The notes beneath the pieces were generated by a model. It did no database searches and had not been told where the DNA came from. It saw nothing but the letters and a program-made list of their open reading frames with translations. The translations under genes and the position numbers were made by a program. A stretch of DNA of 64,000 bases from an uncultured Gemmatimonadales bacterium (GTDB lineage Bacteria > Gemmatimonadota > Gemmatimonadetes > Gemmatimonadales > GWC2-71-9): NCBI GenBank assembly GCA_947259405.1, contig CAMYLY010000007.1, positions 30,906 to 94,905 of the forward strand, read 5' to 3'. Positions 34,904 to 43,448 of this stretch are shown here, in pieces; position 1 is the first letter of the stretch, and each line of letters starts with the position of its first letter.

Positions 34904-35299
34904 TCAATGCGGTCTCCTCGACAAGTTGTCCGAGACGCTGTGGTCGCGACTGGCTCGGTGTGGCAGGAGGTGACGGGTTTCTGACGCACAGAATGGCACC
35001 AACGCGGGTACGCGTCGCGCGGATTGGATGAATGCTGCCCCATGCTCCATGTGGAGCAGCTTGTCCTCCAATCGCGTGCGCCACCATACGAGCGGGAACA
35101 GAACCAGCAGCACGAGGAAAGCAGCGAATACGCTGCCCACCATCGTCGCTGTCCCTATCGCGAGCGCCAGTGTCCGGACCTCAGATGGATGGCGCACGAT
35201 GCCGTATGGGCCGCGCATCACTAATTGTTGACGGGGGAGGGCGGCAACGACATTGAGGAAGTGGTTGCCGAGCGTTCGGATCGGGACGTTATTCCCCTA
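34904..35299 (-). pseudogene. 5'-truncated ICMT/PEMT-type membrane methyltransferase
   Basis: From an in-frame TAG at about 35300 the minus strand reads NNVPIRTLGNHFLNVVA, LVMRGPYGIVRHPSE, then a hydrophobic helix pair (LALAIGTATMVGSVFA, FLVLLVLFPLVWW) and RLEDKLLHMEHG...RRVPALVP. The GPYGIVRHP core and the RLEDKL...RRVPALVP end are diagnostic of isoprenylcysteine/phospholipid methyltransferase family proteins (PF04140/PF04191). The N-terminal ~80-100 residues are gone and the end runs on to 34904. A short translated product from GTG/ATG at about 35219 is possible but would lack half the family fold. Confidence 0.6.
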
Positions 35300-35399
35300 G
35301 TCCCGAAGATGATCATGTCGCGCCTCGCTTTCGAGCCGGCCTGAAGGGTGGGACTGCGCCAGCCTGTAGATAGGGCACTCCAGTCAAGCAGCGGTCAAG

Positions 35400-35450
35400 T
35401 CACTTTGGCAGTCGGGCAGACAGTTCCTTCAGTACCTCGACCGGCCCCAC
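35400..35450 (-). repeat. Short dispersed coding-like tail (VEVLKELSAR), copy 1
   Basis: On the minus strand this stretch reads PVGPVEVLKELSARLPK and stops. A related stretch at 43268-43310 reads RLVEVLRELSA and stops. The shared DNA is about 30 bases (GGCAGA.AGTTCC..GAGTACCTC type). Both look like the last codons of one gene family whose bodies are gone. I cannot name it. The rest of 35300-35642 shows nothing else supportable. Confidence 0.35.
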
Positions 35451-35642
35451 CGGTGCCCTCGGATCAGTCCAACCGCAGTTGAGTATGCCGTCGCGCGTGG
35501 GTCGGACGCGCGCATGCTCCACTATTGTTCCCGCCTGAACCGAGCCGCATATTCGGTTGTGCCTGCACATGAAGCGAGCCGTCCTCACCCACCGAGCGGT
35601 GTCCCCCGAGCACGAGGCAGGCAATCCGTGGAAAAGAAAGGA

Positions 35643-36392
35643 ATGAGCCCGGTGCGCATCGTTCACTCGATAGTCGTGATGACCCTCATGGTCGTGGCGT
35701 GCCAAGCGCAGGATCAGCCGCGGCAGAGTGGAGAGTGGACCTCGCTATTCGATGGTGCGTCATTCGCCGGGTGGCGAGGCGTGGGACTCGACTCCATCCC
35801 TGCGGGACATTGGGTCATCGAAGAGGGAACCATTCGGAAGGTGGCGAGTGGCGCGGTGCCGACCGCCGCCGACGGACAGCCGCTCGAAGGCGGCGACATC
35901 ATGACCGTGGACACGTACCGCAACTTCGAGCTGGTGCTCGAGTGGAAGGTGAATCCGGGAGCCAACAGCGGAATCAAGTACAACGTCTCGGAAGCAATGT
36001 CGACCGGTGCGCCACCGGTGCACGCGGCGCTGGGATTCGAGTACCAGATTCTGGACGACGCGCTCCATCCCGACGCCCAGAACGGTCCCAATCGCACGGC
36101 GGGTGCCCTGTACGACCTGGTGCCACCCGGATCGAACAAGGAAACGCGGCCCGTGGGCTCGTTCAACGAAGCACGGGTGGTATTCGTTGACGGGCACGGG
36201 GAGCACTGGCTGAACGGGGTCAAGGTGCTCGAGTTCGATCTCGAGAGCGCAACGTTCGACTCCGCCTTTGCCGCCAGCAAGTACCAACCCATCCCAGAGT
36301 TTGCCGATCAGCGAAGCGGACACATCGTGCTACAGGATCACGGCGACGATGTCTGGTTCCGCAACATCAGGATTCGGGAGATCACACCATGA
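35643..36392 (+). CDS. DUF1080 lipoprotein (3-keto-disaccharide hydrolase-like)
   Basis: 249 residues. Lipoprotein signal MSPVRIVHSIVVMTLMVVAC with Cys20; GTG 35652 is an alternative start with better-spaced AAGGA. The mature protein is a single DUF1080/PF06439 concanavalin-like domain: SLFDGASFAGWRG near 33, GDIMTVDTYRNFELVLEW, NPGANSGIKYN, GFEYQILDD and a final HIVLQDHGDDVWFRNIRI. This family contains enzymes that cleave 3-keto-glycosides, and it is commonly encoded with Gfo/Idh/MocA oxidoreductases and TIM-barrel isomerases, as here. First gene of an eight-gene operon; its stop overlaps the next start (ATGA). Confidence 0.9.
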   Translation: MSPVRIVHSIVVMTLMVVACQAQDQPRQSGEWTSLFDGASFAGWRGVGLDSIPAGHWVIEEGTIRKVASGAVPTAADGQPLEGGDIMTVDTYRNFELVLEWKVNPGANSGIKYNVSEAMSTGAPPVHAALGFEYQILDDALHPDAQNGPNRTAGALYDLVPPGSNKETRPVGSFNEARVVFVDGHGEHWLNGVKVLEFDLESATFDSAFAASKYQPIPEFADQRSGHIVLQDHGDDVWFRNIRIREITP

Positions 36393-37708
36393 GCGAGACC
36401 ATTGACCGCCGGAGTTTCGTCGTGCAGGGCAGTACCGCGGCCTTGAGCTTGACCGCGTTGGGCAAGGTGTCACGGCCACACCATTCGCCTCAGGACGAGG
36501 TCGTAACGGCCGTGATGGGCGTCAACAGCAGAGGGAACGAGCTGGCGACCTCGTTCGCGCGTGTCGGCGCTCACGTGAAGTACATCTGCGATGTGGATGC
36601 GCGCGCGGTCGATGCGACTGTGGCCGACGTGGCCAACCTGCAAACGCGACGGCCCCAAGGCATCACCGACTTCCGACGCGCGCTCGACGATCCGTCGCTC
36701 GATGCACTGGTGATCGCCGCACCGGATCATTGGCACGCGCCGGCCACGCTGCTCGCCCTCGAGGCCGGTAAGCACGTGTACCTCGAAAAGCCCTGTGGCC
36801 ACAACGCACGCGAGGGCGAGGTGCTCGTCGAGGCGCAGCGGCGCTACGGGCGGGTGGTGCAACTGGGCACGCAACAGCGATCGTCACCGGAATCCCAACA
36901 CGTGATTCAGGAAATCCGTGGCGGCCTGATTGGCCAGCCGTACTTTGCCAGATCCTGGTATGCCAACACACGCGACACTATCGGGCGCGGTGCACCGGCC
37001 GCCGTGCCCGCGTGGCTCGACTACGAGTTGTGGCAGGGGCCGGCACCACGCACGCCGTATCGCGATAACGTCGTCCACTACAACTGGCACTGGTTTTGGC
37101 ACTGGGGCACGGGGGAGATCAACAACAACGGCACGCACGAGATCGACGTATGCCGCTGGGCATTGGGTGTGGACTTCCCGTCCAAGGTGACGTCAGCCGG
37201 TGGCCGCTACCATTTCGACGACGACTGGGAGTGTACCGACACCCAGGTGGCATCGTTCGAGTTCGCGAACGGGGCGACCATCACGTGGGAAGGGCGAAGC
37301 TGCAACGGCCGTCCCACCGAGAACCGCGGTCGTGGCGCCTCGATCCACGGAACGACGGGGACCGTCGTGCTCGACCGATCGGGATACGTTGTCTACGACC
37401 TCGAGAACAACGAGATCGCCCGCGGCGTGCAAGGCGAGAGCACGGACGCGCTCGACACGCGCGGGGGTGGCAGTCTCACGGATCGACACATTGCCAACTT
37501 CCTCGATGCGGTCCGGGGTGAGGCGACACCCACGGCCCCCATCGACGATGGGCACAGGACCCAATTGCTCTGTCACCTCGGCAACATCGCGCAGCGGACG
37601 AACGGGGTGTTGCACTGCGATTCGCAAACCGGCCGCATCGTGGACAACGTCGAAGCGATGGGACTGTGGAGCCGAGAGTACGAACCGGGCTGGGAAGCCA
37701 AGGTGTGA
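36389..37708 (+). CDS. Tat-exported Gfo/Idh/MocA family oxidoreductase
   Basis: 439 residues. The N-terminus DRRSFVVQGSTAALSLTA is a twin-arginine signal. The Rossmann domain (about 38-165) has a GVNSRGNE loop, ICDVDARAV, and the family's EKPCGHN motif near 134. The C-terminal alpha/beta domain (170-430) includes GTHEIDVCRWALG, typical of the glucose-fructose oxidoreductase branch. Tat-exported members fold with NAD(P) in the cytoplasm and act in the periplasm with tightly bound cofactor. A likely role is oxidation of a sugar at C3 for the DUF1080 protein. Overlaps the upstream gene by 4 bases. Confidence 0.93.
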   Translation: MSETIDRRSFVVQGSTAALSLTALGKVSRPHHSPQDEVVTAVMGVNSRGNELATSFARVGAHVKYICDVDARAVDATVADVANLQTRRPQGITDFRRALDDPSLDALVIAAPDHWHAPATLLALEAGKHVYLEKPCGHNAREGEVLVEAQRRYGRVVQLGTQQRSSPESQHVIQEIRGGLIGQPYFARSWYANTRDTIGRGAPAAVPAWLDYELWQGPAPRTPYRDNVVHYNWHWFWHWGTGEINNNGTHEIDVCRWALGVDFPSKVTSAGGRYHFDDDWECTDTQVASFEFANGATITWEGRSCNGRPTENRGRGASIHGTTGTVVLDRSGYVVYDLENNEIARGVQGESTDALDTRGGGSLTDRHIANFLDAVRGEATPTAPIDDGHRTQLLCHLGNIAQRTNGVLHCDSQTGRIVDNVEAMGLWSREYEPGWEAKV

Positions 37709-37710
37709 TC

Positions 37711-38580
37711 ATGACGGATCGACACAGAAGCCGAAGAGATTTCGTGGAGGCCCTCGCGGTCGGGACGGCGGGGCTCGCTGTCGCCCCTTCGCTCGCTGGT
37801 GGTGTCGCGCGTGCGCCGGCCACCGTATCCGGCACCATCAAGTTGGGCGTCGCGAGCTACTCGCTGCGCGAGCTGACCCGCGCCGATGCCATCGCAGCTA
37901 TCCAGGCGCTCCTTTCCAGGTACGTGAACATCAAGTCGTTTCACTTGCCGTACGAGAGCACACCTACGGATCTGGCGGCCGGTCGGAAGGCATTCGAGGA
38001 TGCGGGGCTCGCCATCGTGGGCGGCGGTGTCATCACGTTGCAGGAGGATGACGACGACGATATTCGCTCCTATTTCGAGTACGCCAAGGCCGCCGGTATG
38101 CCGCTCATGGTCATTGCTCCGACGCCGACCACGATGCCGCGCATTGAGCGCTTCGTGCGTGAGTATGACATCAAGGTCGCGATTCACAACCACGGCCCGG
38201 AAGACGCGTACTTCCCGGGCCCGCGCGACGCGCTCCCCATCATTCGCGACATGGATCCGCGTGTCGGGCTCTGCGTGGACTTGGGCCACACGACCCGCAC
38301 GGGTGTAGACATCGTGGAAGCCCTGGCCGAAGCCGGCGACCGCGTGCTGGACATTCACGCGAAAGACCTGAAGGACCTCATGGCGCGCGACAGCCAGTGC
38401 ATCGTGGGTGAGGGGGCGATGCCGATGCGCGAGATCTTCCGTCAGCTCGCGGCGATGAACTACGTGGGATACGTGAACTTGGAGTACGAGATCGACGCGG
38501 CGAATCCGCTGCCGGGTATGCAGCGGTCGTTTGCGTACATGCGAGGCCTCCTACGCGGGCTCGGCATCGCGGAGGCCTAG
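37711..38580 (+). CDS. Tat-exported sugar phosphate isomerase/epimerase-like TIM barrel
   Basis: 289 residues from ATG 37711, two bases after the previous stop. HRSRRDFVEALAVGTAGLAV is a twin-arginine signal. The mature part is an AP-endonuclease-2/xylose-isomerase-like barrel (PF01261): KLGVASYSLREL, VIAIHNH-type HNHGPEDAYFPGP (metal His), GLCVDLGHTTRTG (metal Asp/His), HAKDL (His), and NLEYEIDA (Glu). These residues form the usual divalent-metal site. Members of this group isomerise or cleave keto-sugars; in this setting it probably acts on the 3-keto product in the periplasm. Confidence 0.9.
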   Translation: MTDRHRSRRDFVEALAVGTAGLAVAPSLAGGVARAPATVSGTIKLGVASYSLRELTRADAIAAIQALLSRYVNIKSFHLPYESTPTDLAAGRKAFEDAGLAIVGGGVITLQEDDDDDIRSYFEYAKAAGMPLMVIAPTPTTMPRIERFVREYDIKVAIHNHGPEDAYFPGPRDALPIIRDMDPRVGLCVDLGHTTRTGVDIVEALAEAGDRVLDIHAKDLKDLMARDSQCIVGEGAMPMREIFRQLAAMNYVGYVNLEYEIDAANPLPGMQRSFAYMRGLLRGLGIAEA

Positions 38581-38582
38581 GG

Positions 38583-39587
38583 TTGGCAGGGAGGACGTTC
38601 CAGCGTCACGCCTTTGCACGCGTGGGTTTGTTGGGCAACCCATCCGACGGCTACTACGGTCGCACACTCTCCGTGACTTTGCGAAACTTCCAGGCGACCG
38701 TGACCCTCGAGGAGTCACCGGACCTCAGCATCGAGCCGGATACGCCCGACCACGAGGTGTTTCGCAACATCGAGGATCTCGTGGAGTCGGTGCACCGGAG
38801 GGGATACGACGGCGGCGCGAGGCTGGTGAAGGCGGCCATCAAGACCTTCGCCGATCACTGCCTCAGCAACGATGTCGCTCTTGCACCGCGGAACTTCACG
38901 GTACGGTACAGCTCGTCGATTCCGCGCCAGGTTGGACTGGCGGGCTCGAGTGCCATCGTGACGGCCACGCTGCGCACGTTGATGGCATTCTTCGACCTGG
39001 ACATTCCGCGAGAGCGTCAAGCGCATCTCGTTTGGTCGACCGAAACCGAAGAGCTGGGCATCACGGCCGGTCTCCAGGACCGCGTAGCGCAGGTCTACGA
39101 GGGTCTGGTGTACATGGATTTTGCGAAGCGCATGGTGGAAGAATGCGGGCATGGCGCCTACGAGTCGCTCGACCCTCAGCTCCTCCCGACCATGTTCGTC
39201 GCATATCGGACCGAGCCGGCCAGCGTGTCGGGACACGTCCACGGCGATCTCCGTACTCGGTGGGAACGGGGGGATACGGACGTCCACGAGACACTCGATG
39301 GTATTGCCGCGCTGGCCGCCAGTGGGAGGGACGCCCTGCTCGAGGGGGCGCTGGCGCAGTTCCACTCTCTAATGAATACGAACTTCGATCTACGCCGCCG
39401 TATCATGCACATTGACCAGGCCGATCTCACCATGGTCGAGGCCGCGAGAGCCCTCGGCGCATCGGCCAAGCTCACCGGTTCCGGTGGAGCGATCGTCGGC
39501 GTGTATGAGGGCGACGCGATGATGGAACGCGTTGCTCAGCGGCTCGGTATGCTCGGCGCACCGGTGATCGAGGCGGAGACACGGTAA
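38583..39587 (+). CDS. GHMP kinase, glucuronokinase-like
   Basis: 334 residues. Start TTG 38583 has GGAGG eight bases upstream and lies two bases after the previous stop. The N-terminus ARVGLLGNPSDGYYGRTLSV matches the signature of plant-type glucuronokinases. GHMP motif 2 is seen as PRQVGLAGSSAIV (about 114-126) and motif 3 as KLTGSGGAIVGV (about 296-307). All three GHMP motifs are intact. Glucuronokinase makes glucuronate 1-phosphate from free glucuronate and ATP; other sugar acids are possible. The next gene encodes a uridylyltransferase that could use the product. Cytoplasmic. Confidence 0.85.
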   Translation: MAGRTFQRHAFARVGLLGNPSDGYYGRTLSVTLRNFQATVTLEESPDLSIEPDTPDHEVFRNIEDLVESVHRRGYDGGARLVKAAIKTFADHCLSNDVALAPRNFTVRYSSSIPRQVGLAGSSAIVTATLRTLMAFFDLDIPRERQAHLVWSTETEELGITAGLQDRVAQVYEGLVYMDFAKRMVEECGHGAYESLDPQLLPTMFVAYRTEPASVSGHVHGDLRTRWERGDTDVHETLDGIAALAASGRDALLEGALAQFHSLMNTNFDLRRRIMHIDQADLTMVEAARALGASAKLTGSGGAIVGVYEGDAMMERVAQRLGMLGAPVIEAETR

Positions 39588-39601
39588 CGCTACCACCATC
39601 C

Positions 39602-40477
39602 ATGATCACCAAGGCCGTCATCCCAGCCGCGGGCGCCGGTACCCGCCTGCTCCCTGCCACCAAAGCGCAGCCGAAAGAGATGCTGCCCATCCTCGACACG
39701 CCGACCATTCAGTACGTCGTCCAGGAAGCCGTGGATGCCGGAATCGAAGACGTCCTGGTGGTGACTGCGCGGGACAAGGGGGCCATCCAGGGTCACTTCG
39801 CGCGCAACGTCGAATTGGAGTCGCATCTGGAGAGGCGACGGGACACGAAAGCACTCGAGGTGGTGCGCGACATTACACGGATGGCGAAGCTTCAATACAT
39901 GCATCAGTCCACGCGGGCCGGACTGGGTGACGCGATCCGGTGTGCTCGCGCGTTCGTTGGTGACGACCCGTTCGCCGTCCTCCTCGGCGATATCGTGATC
40001 GATGCGCCGACACCCGTCATCCGACAGCTCATGCTCGCCTACGAAAAGCAACCGGGGTGCATACTCGCAGTGGAGGAGGTCCTGGCACACAAAACGAGTC
40101 GCTACGGAATCGTGGAAGGCACGTCGCTCAGTGACGGCCGAGTCCGCGTCGACCGGTTGATCGAGAAGCCTGGGCGTGGGGAGACGACGTCCACCATGGC
40201 GATCGCGGGGCGGTACGTACTCACCCCGCAGGTGTTCGAGGCGCTCGAGCACGCGACGCCCGGTCGGAACGATGAGATCCAATTGACGGACGCGATCGCG
40301 CGTCTGCTTCCGGAGACACCGGTCATAGCCGTGCCGTTCACAGGCCGCCGATACGACATCGGAGATAAGTACGATTATCTGAGTACGATCCTCGCGTTCG
40401 CGCTCGAACGGGACGAGTTTGCCGATGTGATTCGATCGTTCGTCGCGTCGCTCCCGGACACCAAGGACGTCGAGTGA
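39602..40477 (+). CDS. galU: UTP-glucose-1-phosphate uridylyltransferase-like (GalU family)
   Basis: 291 residues, normal GalU length. The nucleotide motif PAAGAGTRLLPATKAQPKE opens the protein; GLGDAIRCA, LLGDIVID (catalytic Asp), RYGIVEG, LIEKP (K) and NDEIQLTDAI follow as in GalU. It joins UTP and a sugar 1-phosphate to give UDP-sugar. Next to a glucuronokinase-like gene, it may work on glucuronate 1-phosphate as well as, or instead of, glucose 1-phosphate, which the sequence alone cannot decide. The stop overlaps the next start (GTGA at 40474). Confidence 0.93.
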   Translation: MITKAVIPAAGAGTRLLPATKAQPKEMLPILDTPTIQYVVQEAVDAGIEDVLVVTARDKGAIQGHFARNVELESHLERRRDTKALEVVRDITRMAKLQYMHQSTRAGLGDAIRCARAFVGDDPFAVLLGDIVIDAPTPVIRQLMLAYEKQPGCILAVEEVLAHKTSRYGIVEGTSLSDGRVRVDRLIEKPGRGETTSTMAIAGRYVLTPQVFEALEHATPGRNDEIQLTDAIARLLPETPVIAVPFTGRRYDIGDKYDYLSTILAFALERDEFADVIRSFVASLPDTKDVE

Positions 40478-41454
40478 CGACCGGTACTGCGCGTCTCGCC
40501 CCTGTGTTGTTCGCGCTCGTTGCGGCTACCGGGTGCGCCACGCCGGACGGGACGCAGGTACTCAAGCTCGGGCACGGCCTGGACGTGTCGCACCCCGTTC
40601 ATGCCGCCATGGTACACATGGCCGATCGTCTCGCAGCGAACTCGGGCGGGCGGATGCGCATCGAGATCCACCCCAGTGGACAGCTCGGCGAAGAGCGTGA
40701 GTTGATCGAGATGCTCCAGATTGGCAGCGTGGCCATGACCAAGGTCTCGGCGAGTCCCCTCGAGTCGTTCGTGCCCGAGATGGCGGTCTTCAGCATTCCC
40801 TATGTGTTCAGAGACAACGCGCATCTGTGGCAGGTACTGAACGGAGAGATCGGGCAGGGCCTATTGGTCGCAGGCGAGGAGTATTTCCTGCGGGGCCTTG
40901 GGTACTACGATGCGGGACCCCGGAGTTTCTACACGACCGGCACGGCGGTGCGCGCGCCCGAGGACTTGCGCGGTCTCAAGATCCGCGTCCAGCAGAGCAT
41001 CACGTCTCTGCGCATGGTCCGCGCGCTTGGTGGTTCGGCGACCCCGATTGACTGGGGCGAGCTCTATTCGGCGCTCCAGCAGGGAATCGTAGATGGCGCG
41101 GAGAACAACCTGCCGAGCTTCTTCTTGTCGCGGCACTACGAAGTAAGCCGGCACTACACCGAGGACGAACACACCTGGGTCCCCGATGTGCTGCTCATTA
41201 GCACGCACGTGTGGGGCAGCCTTTCGTCTGAAGAGCGGCGCTGGCTCGAGGATGCCGTCGCCTCTTCCGTGGTCGAACAGCGCCGGCTCTGGCGTGACGC
41301 AACGGAGGAGGCATTAGCGGCGGTGCGGGCGGCGGGCGTCGAGATCATCGAACCAGACAAGGCTGCGTTTCGCCGCGCCGCACAGCCGCTGTTCGACAGC
41401 TACCGCGGGACGCCGATGCACGAGCTGCTGAGGGCGATAGAGCGCGTCCGATGA
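40474..41454 (+). CDS. TRAP transporter substrate-binding lipoprotein (DctP type)
   Basis: 326 residues from GTG 40474. The N-terminus has a signal with lipobox (ALVAATGC, Cys21). The DctP domain (PF03480) shows KLGHGLDVSHPVH, GGRMRIEIHPSGQLGEERE, the conserved Arg of the carboxylate site in LRGLKIRVQQS, and QGIVDGAENN. That arginine binds the carboxylate group of the ligand, so the substrate is an organic acid such as a uronate. Lipoprotein anchoring is less common than free periplasmic DctP. Overlaps neighbours by 4 bases on both sides. Confidence 0.92.
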   Translation: MTTGTARLAPVLFALVAATGCATPDGTQVLKLGHGLDVSHPVHAAMVHMADRLAANSGGRMRIEIHPSGQLGEERELIEMLQIGSVAMTKVSASPLESFVPEMAVFSIPYVFRDNAHLWQVLNGEIGQGLLVAGEEYFLRGLGYYDAGPRSFYTTGTAVRAPEDLRGLKIRVQQSITSLRMVRALGGSATPIDWGELYSALQQGIVDGAENNLPSFFLSRHYEVSRHYTEDEHTWVPDVLLISTHVWGSLSSEERRWLEDAVASSVVEQRRLWRDATEEALAAVRAAGVEIIEPDKAAFRRAAQPLFDSYRGTPMHELLRAIERVR

Positions 41455-41960
41455 AACCCGCGACGGGTTTCCTTGCCGGATTGACCCGAGTCGTTGACCA
41501 CATCGAGCGAGCGTTGGCGTGGCTGCTCGTGTTACTCATGGGCGTCATGGTCGTCGACGTGACGTGGCAGGTCGTGTCGCGCTTTGTCCTGCGCGCGCCG
41601 AGTTCGTTTACCGAGGAACTCGCCGGCTTTCTTTTGATTTGGATCGGCATCCTGGGTGCGGCGTACGGGTTCCGGACCCGGTCTCATCTGGGCATCGATC
41701 TCTTGGTCTCGCGACTGCACGGGAAAGCGCGGCGCGCTACGACGATCGTTGCGCACACGCTCGTCATCGCGTTCGCGCTCACCGCCCTGGTCGTTGGTGG
41801 CCTGCTGCTCGTGCGCCTTGCCTTTCAGTTGGATCAGATCTCCGCGGCCATGGGTATTCGCGTGGGCTTCGTGTACGTGGCCTTGCCGCTTTCGGGAATC
41901 CTCATCGCCCTCTTCTCCATTGAGTCGATCGCCAAGGCGGCGGCCGACACGGACGACTGA
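41451..41960 (+). CDS. TRAP transporter small permease (DctQ type)
   Basis: 169 residues with four transmembrane helices (about 18-42, 55-75, 97-122 and 135-158). VTWQVVSRFVLRAPSSFTEELAGFLLIWIG is the DctQ signature region, broken here by normal loop residues. It pairs with the large permease in the next gene. The start overlaps the binding-protein stop as ATGA, and the stop overlaps the next start as TGATG, so stoichiometric translation is expected. Confidence 0.92.
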   Translation: MKPATGFLAGLTRVVDHIERALAWLLVLLMGVMVVDVTWQVVSRFVLRAPSSFTEELAGFLLIWIGILGAAYGFRTRSHLGIDLLVSRLHGKARRATTIVAHTLVIAFALTALVVGGLLLVRLAFQLDQISAAMGIRVGFVYVALPLSGILIALFSIESIAKAAADTDD

Positions 41961-43255
41961 TGGACAACGCCGTCGTCCTGCTCGTCGCGACGTTCCTTGC
42001 GTGCCTCGCGCTCAGCGTGCCGATCGCCGTGAGTATCGGCGTTGCAACGATGGTTGCGATGCTCGTCACCATCCCGTTGGGCCCGGCGGTGACGACGGCG
42101 GCGCTCCGGATGGCGACCGGCATCGACAGCTTCGCGCTCTTGGCCATTCCGTTCTTCATTCTGTCCGGTCGTCTCATTTCCGAAGGCGGGATGGCGCGCC
42201 GGCTCATCGATTTCGCCAAGGTGCTGGTCGGTGGTTTTGCCGGTGGGTTGGCCTACGTGAACGTGCTGGCCAGCATGTTCTTCGGTACCATCTCCGGATC
42301 GGCGGTCGCCGCGACGTCGGCCGTCGGCGGCTTCATGATCCCGTCGATGGAGGACGAGGGCTACGAGCGGGAGTACAGCGTGGCGGTCACCATGACGGGA
42401 TCTGTCACGGGCCTCCTCATCCCGCCGAGCAATGTCTTGATCGTGTACTCGCTGGCGAGCGGCGGTGTGTCGATTGCCGCTCTGTTCGTTGCCGGATACG
42501 TACCGGGTATCCTGCTGGGCCTCGCGCTCATGCTCGTGGGCGGTATCATGGCCGCGCGCCGCCGGTATCCCGTGGCGGGGCGTCCCCATCTCGCCGAAGG
42601 GATCCGTGCCTTCTTCCACGCGATCCCGAGTCTCTTGCTCATCGTGATCGTGATGGGAGGGATCGTGGCGGGAATCTTCACCGCGACCGAGGCAAGCGCC
42701 GTCGCGGTGGTGTATTCGTTAGTGCTTGCCGTGCCCGTCTACGGTGAGGTGCGGCTGCGCGATTTGCCGGAGATCCTGCTCAAGTCCGCCGAGACGACGG
42801 CGATCGTGATGTTCCTCATCGCCACCTCGACCGCGCTGTCCTGGATTCTGAGCTATGAGAACGTGCCGCAGGATCTCGCGGCATTCTTACTCTCGCTCAC
42901 CGAGAGCCGCGTGGTGATCCTGCTGCTCATCAATCTGCTCCTTCTGGCCGTCGGCACGTTCATGGACATCACGCCGGCGGTGTTGATCTTCACGCCGATC
43001 TTCCTCCCGGTCGCCGAACAGTTGGGGATCTCACCGCTCCACTTCGGGATCATGATGGTGCTCAACCTCTGTATCGGGCTGTGCACGCCGCCCGTGGGAT
43101 CGATTCTGTTCGTGGGATGCGGCATCGGTCGGACGACCGTACCGCGAACGACGCAGGCGCTGTTGCCGTTCTATGCGGTGATGGTGCTGGTACTCTTCCT
43201 GGTCGTCTACCTCCCGTGGCTCACCGAAGGTTTGCCGAGGCTCCTGGGGTACTAG
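41960..43255 (+). CDS. TRAP transporter large permease (DctM type)
   Basis: 431 residues, about 12 membrane helices, the usual DctM length. Family segments include GIDSFALLAIPFFILSG, the GTISGSAVAATSAVGGFM reentrant loop, IPPSNVLIVYS and CIGLCTPPVGSILFVGC. It forms the Na+-coupled transport channel with the small permease. Last gene of the operon. No clear terminator hairpin follows within the 120 bases I checked. Confidence 0.94.
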   Translation: MDNAVVLLVATFLACLALSVPIAVSIGVATMVAMLVTIPLGPAVTTAALRMATGIDSFALLAIPFFILSGRLISEGGMARRLIDFAKVLVGGFAGGLAYVNVLASMFFGTISGSAVAATSAVGGFMIPSMEDEGYEREYSVAVTMTGSVTGLLIPPSNVLIVYSLASGGVSIAALFVAGYVPGILLGLALMLVGGIMAARRRYPVAGRPHLAEGIRAFFHAIPSLLLIVIVMGGIVAGIFTATEASAVAVVYSLVLAVPVYGEVRLRDLPEILLKSAETTAIVMFLIATSTALSWILSYENVPQDLAAFLLSLTESRVVILLLINLLLLAVGTFMDITPAVLIFTPIFLPVAEQLGISPLHFGIMMVLNLCIGLCTPPVGSILFVGCGIGRTTVPRTTQALLPFYAVMVLVLFLVVYLPWLTEGLPRLLGY

Positions 43256-43267
43256 GGTCGGCTGCGT

Positions 43268-43310
43268 TGGGCATCGAGATCAGGCAGATAGTTCCCTGAG
43301 TACCTCCACC
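43268..43310 (-). repeat. Short dispersed coding-like tail (VEVLRELSA), copy 2
   Basis: Minus-strand reading RLVEVLRELSA followed by TGA, matching the tail at 35400-35450. It lies just after the TRAP operon. The two copies flank the operon on both sides (35.4 and 43.3 kb), so they may mark the ends of an inserted or duplicated block. Confidence 0.35.
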
Positions 43311-43377
43311 AACCGCACGGTCGCCCACTGACGCCTTCCGCTGATGTACTCTGAGACGCACGTTGGGGGTTCGTCTC

Positions 43378-43448
43378 ATGCTTTGTCGCATCACGACAAC
43401 CATTGCCGCTGGGTTCGTCATCCTGTGTGGTGTTCGCGCGGCGCATGA
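43378..43448 (+). pseudogene. Possible 5' fragment of a secreted protein gene
   Basis: ATG 43378 encodes MLCRITTTIAAGFVILCGV then RAAHDHSG, a good signal peptide with cleavage after the Ala pair. The frame runs straight into the reverse strand of the flippase gene and has no coding character beyond about 43450. It is probably the start of a gene cut off at this point, though a chance signal-like frame cannot be excluded. Confidence 0.3.

Noticed and set aside
41834..42619. Antisense frame over the TRAP permease genes
   Set aside because: Low-complexity Arg/His/Glu-rich translation typical of a shadow frame; the plus-strand permeases are clear.
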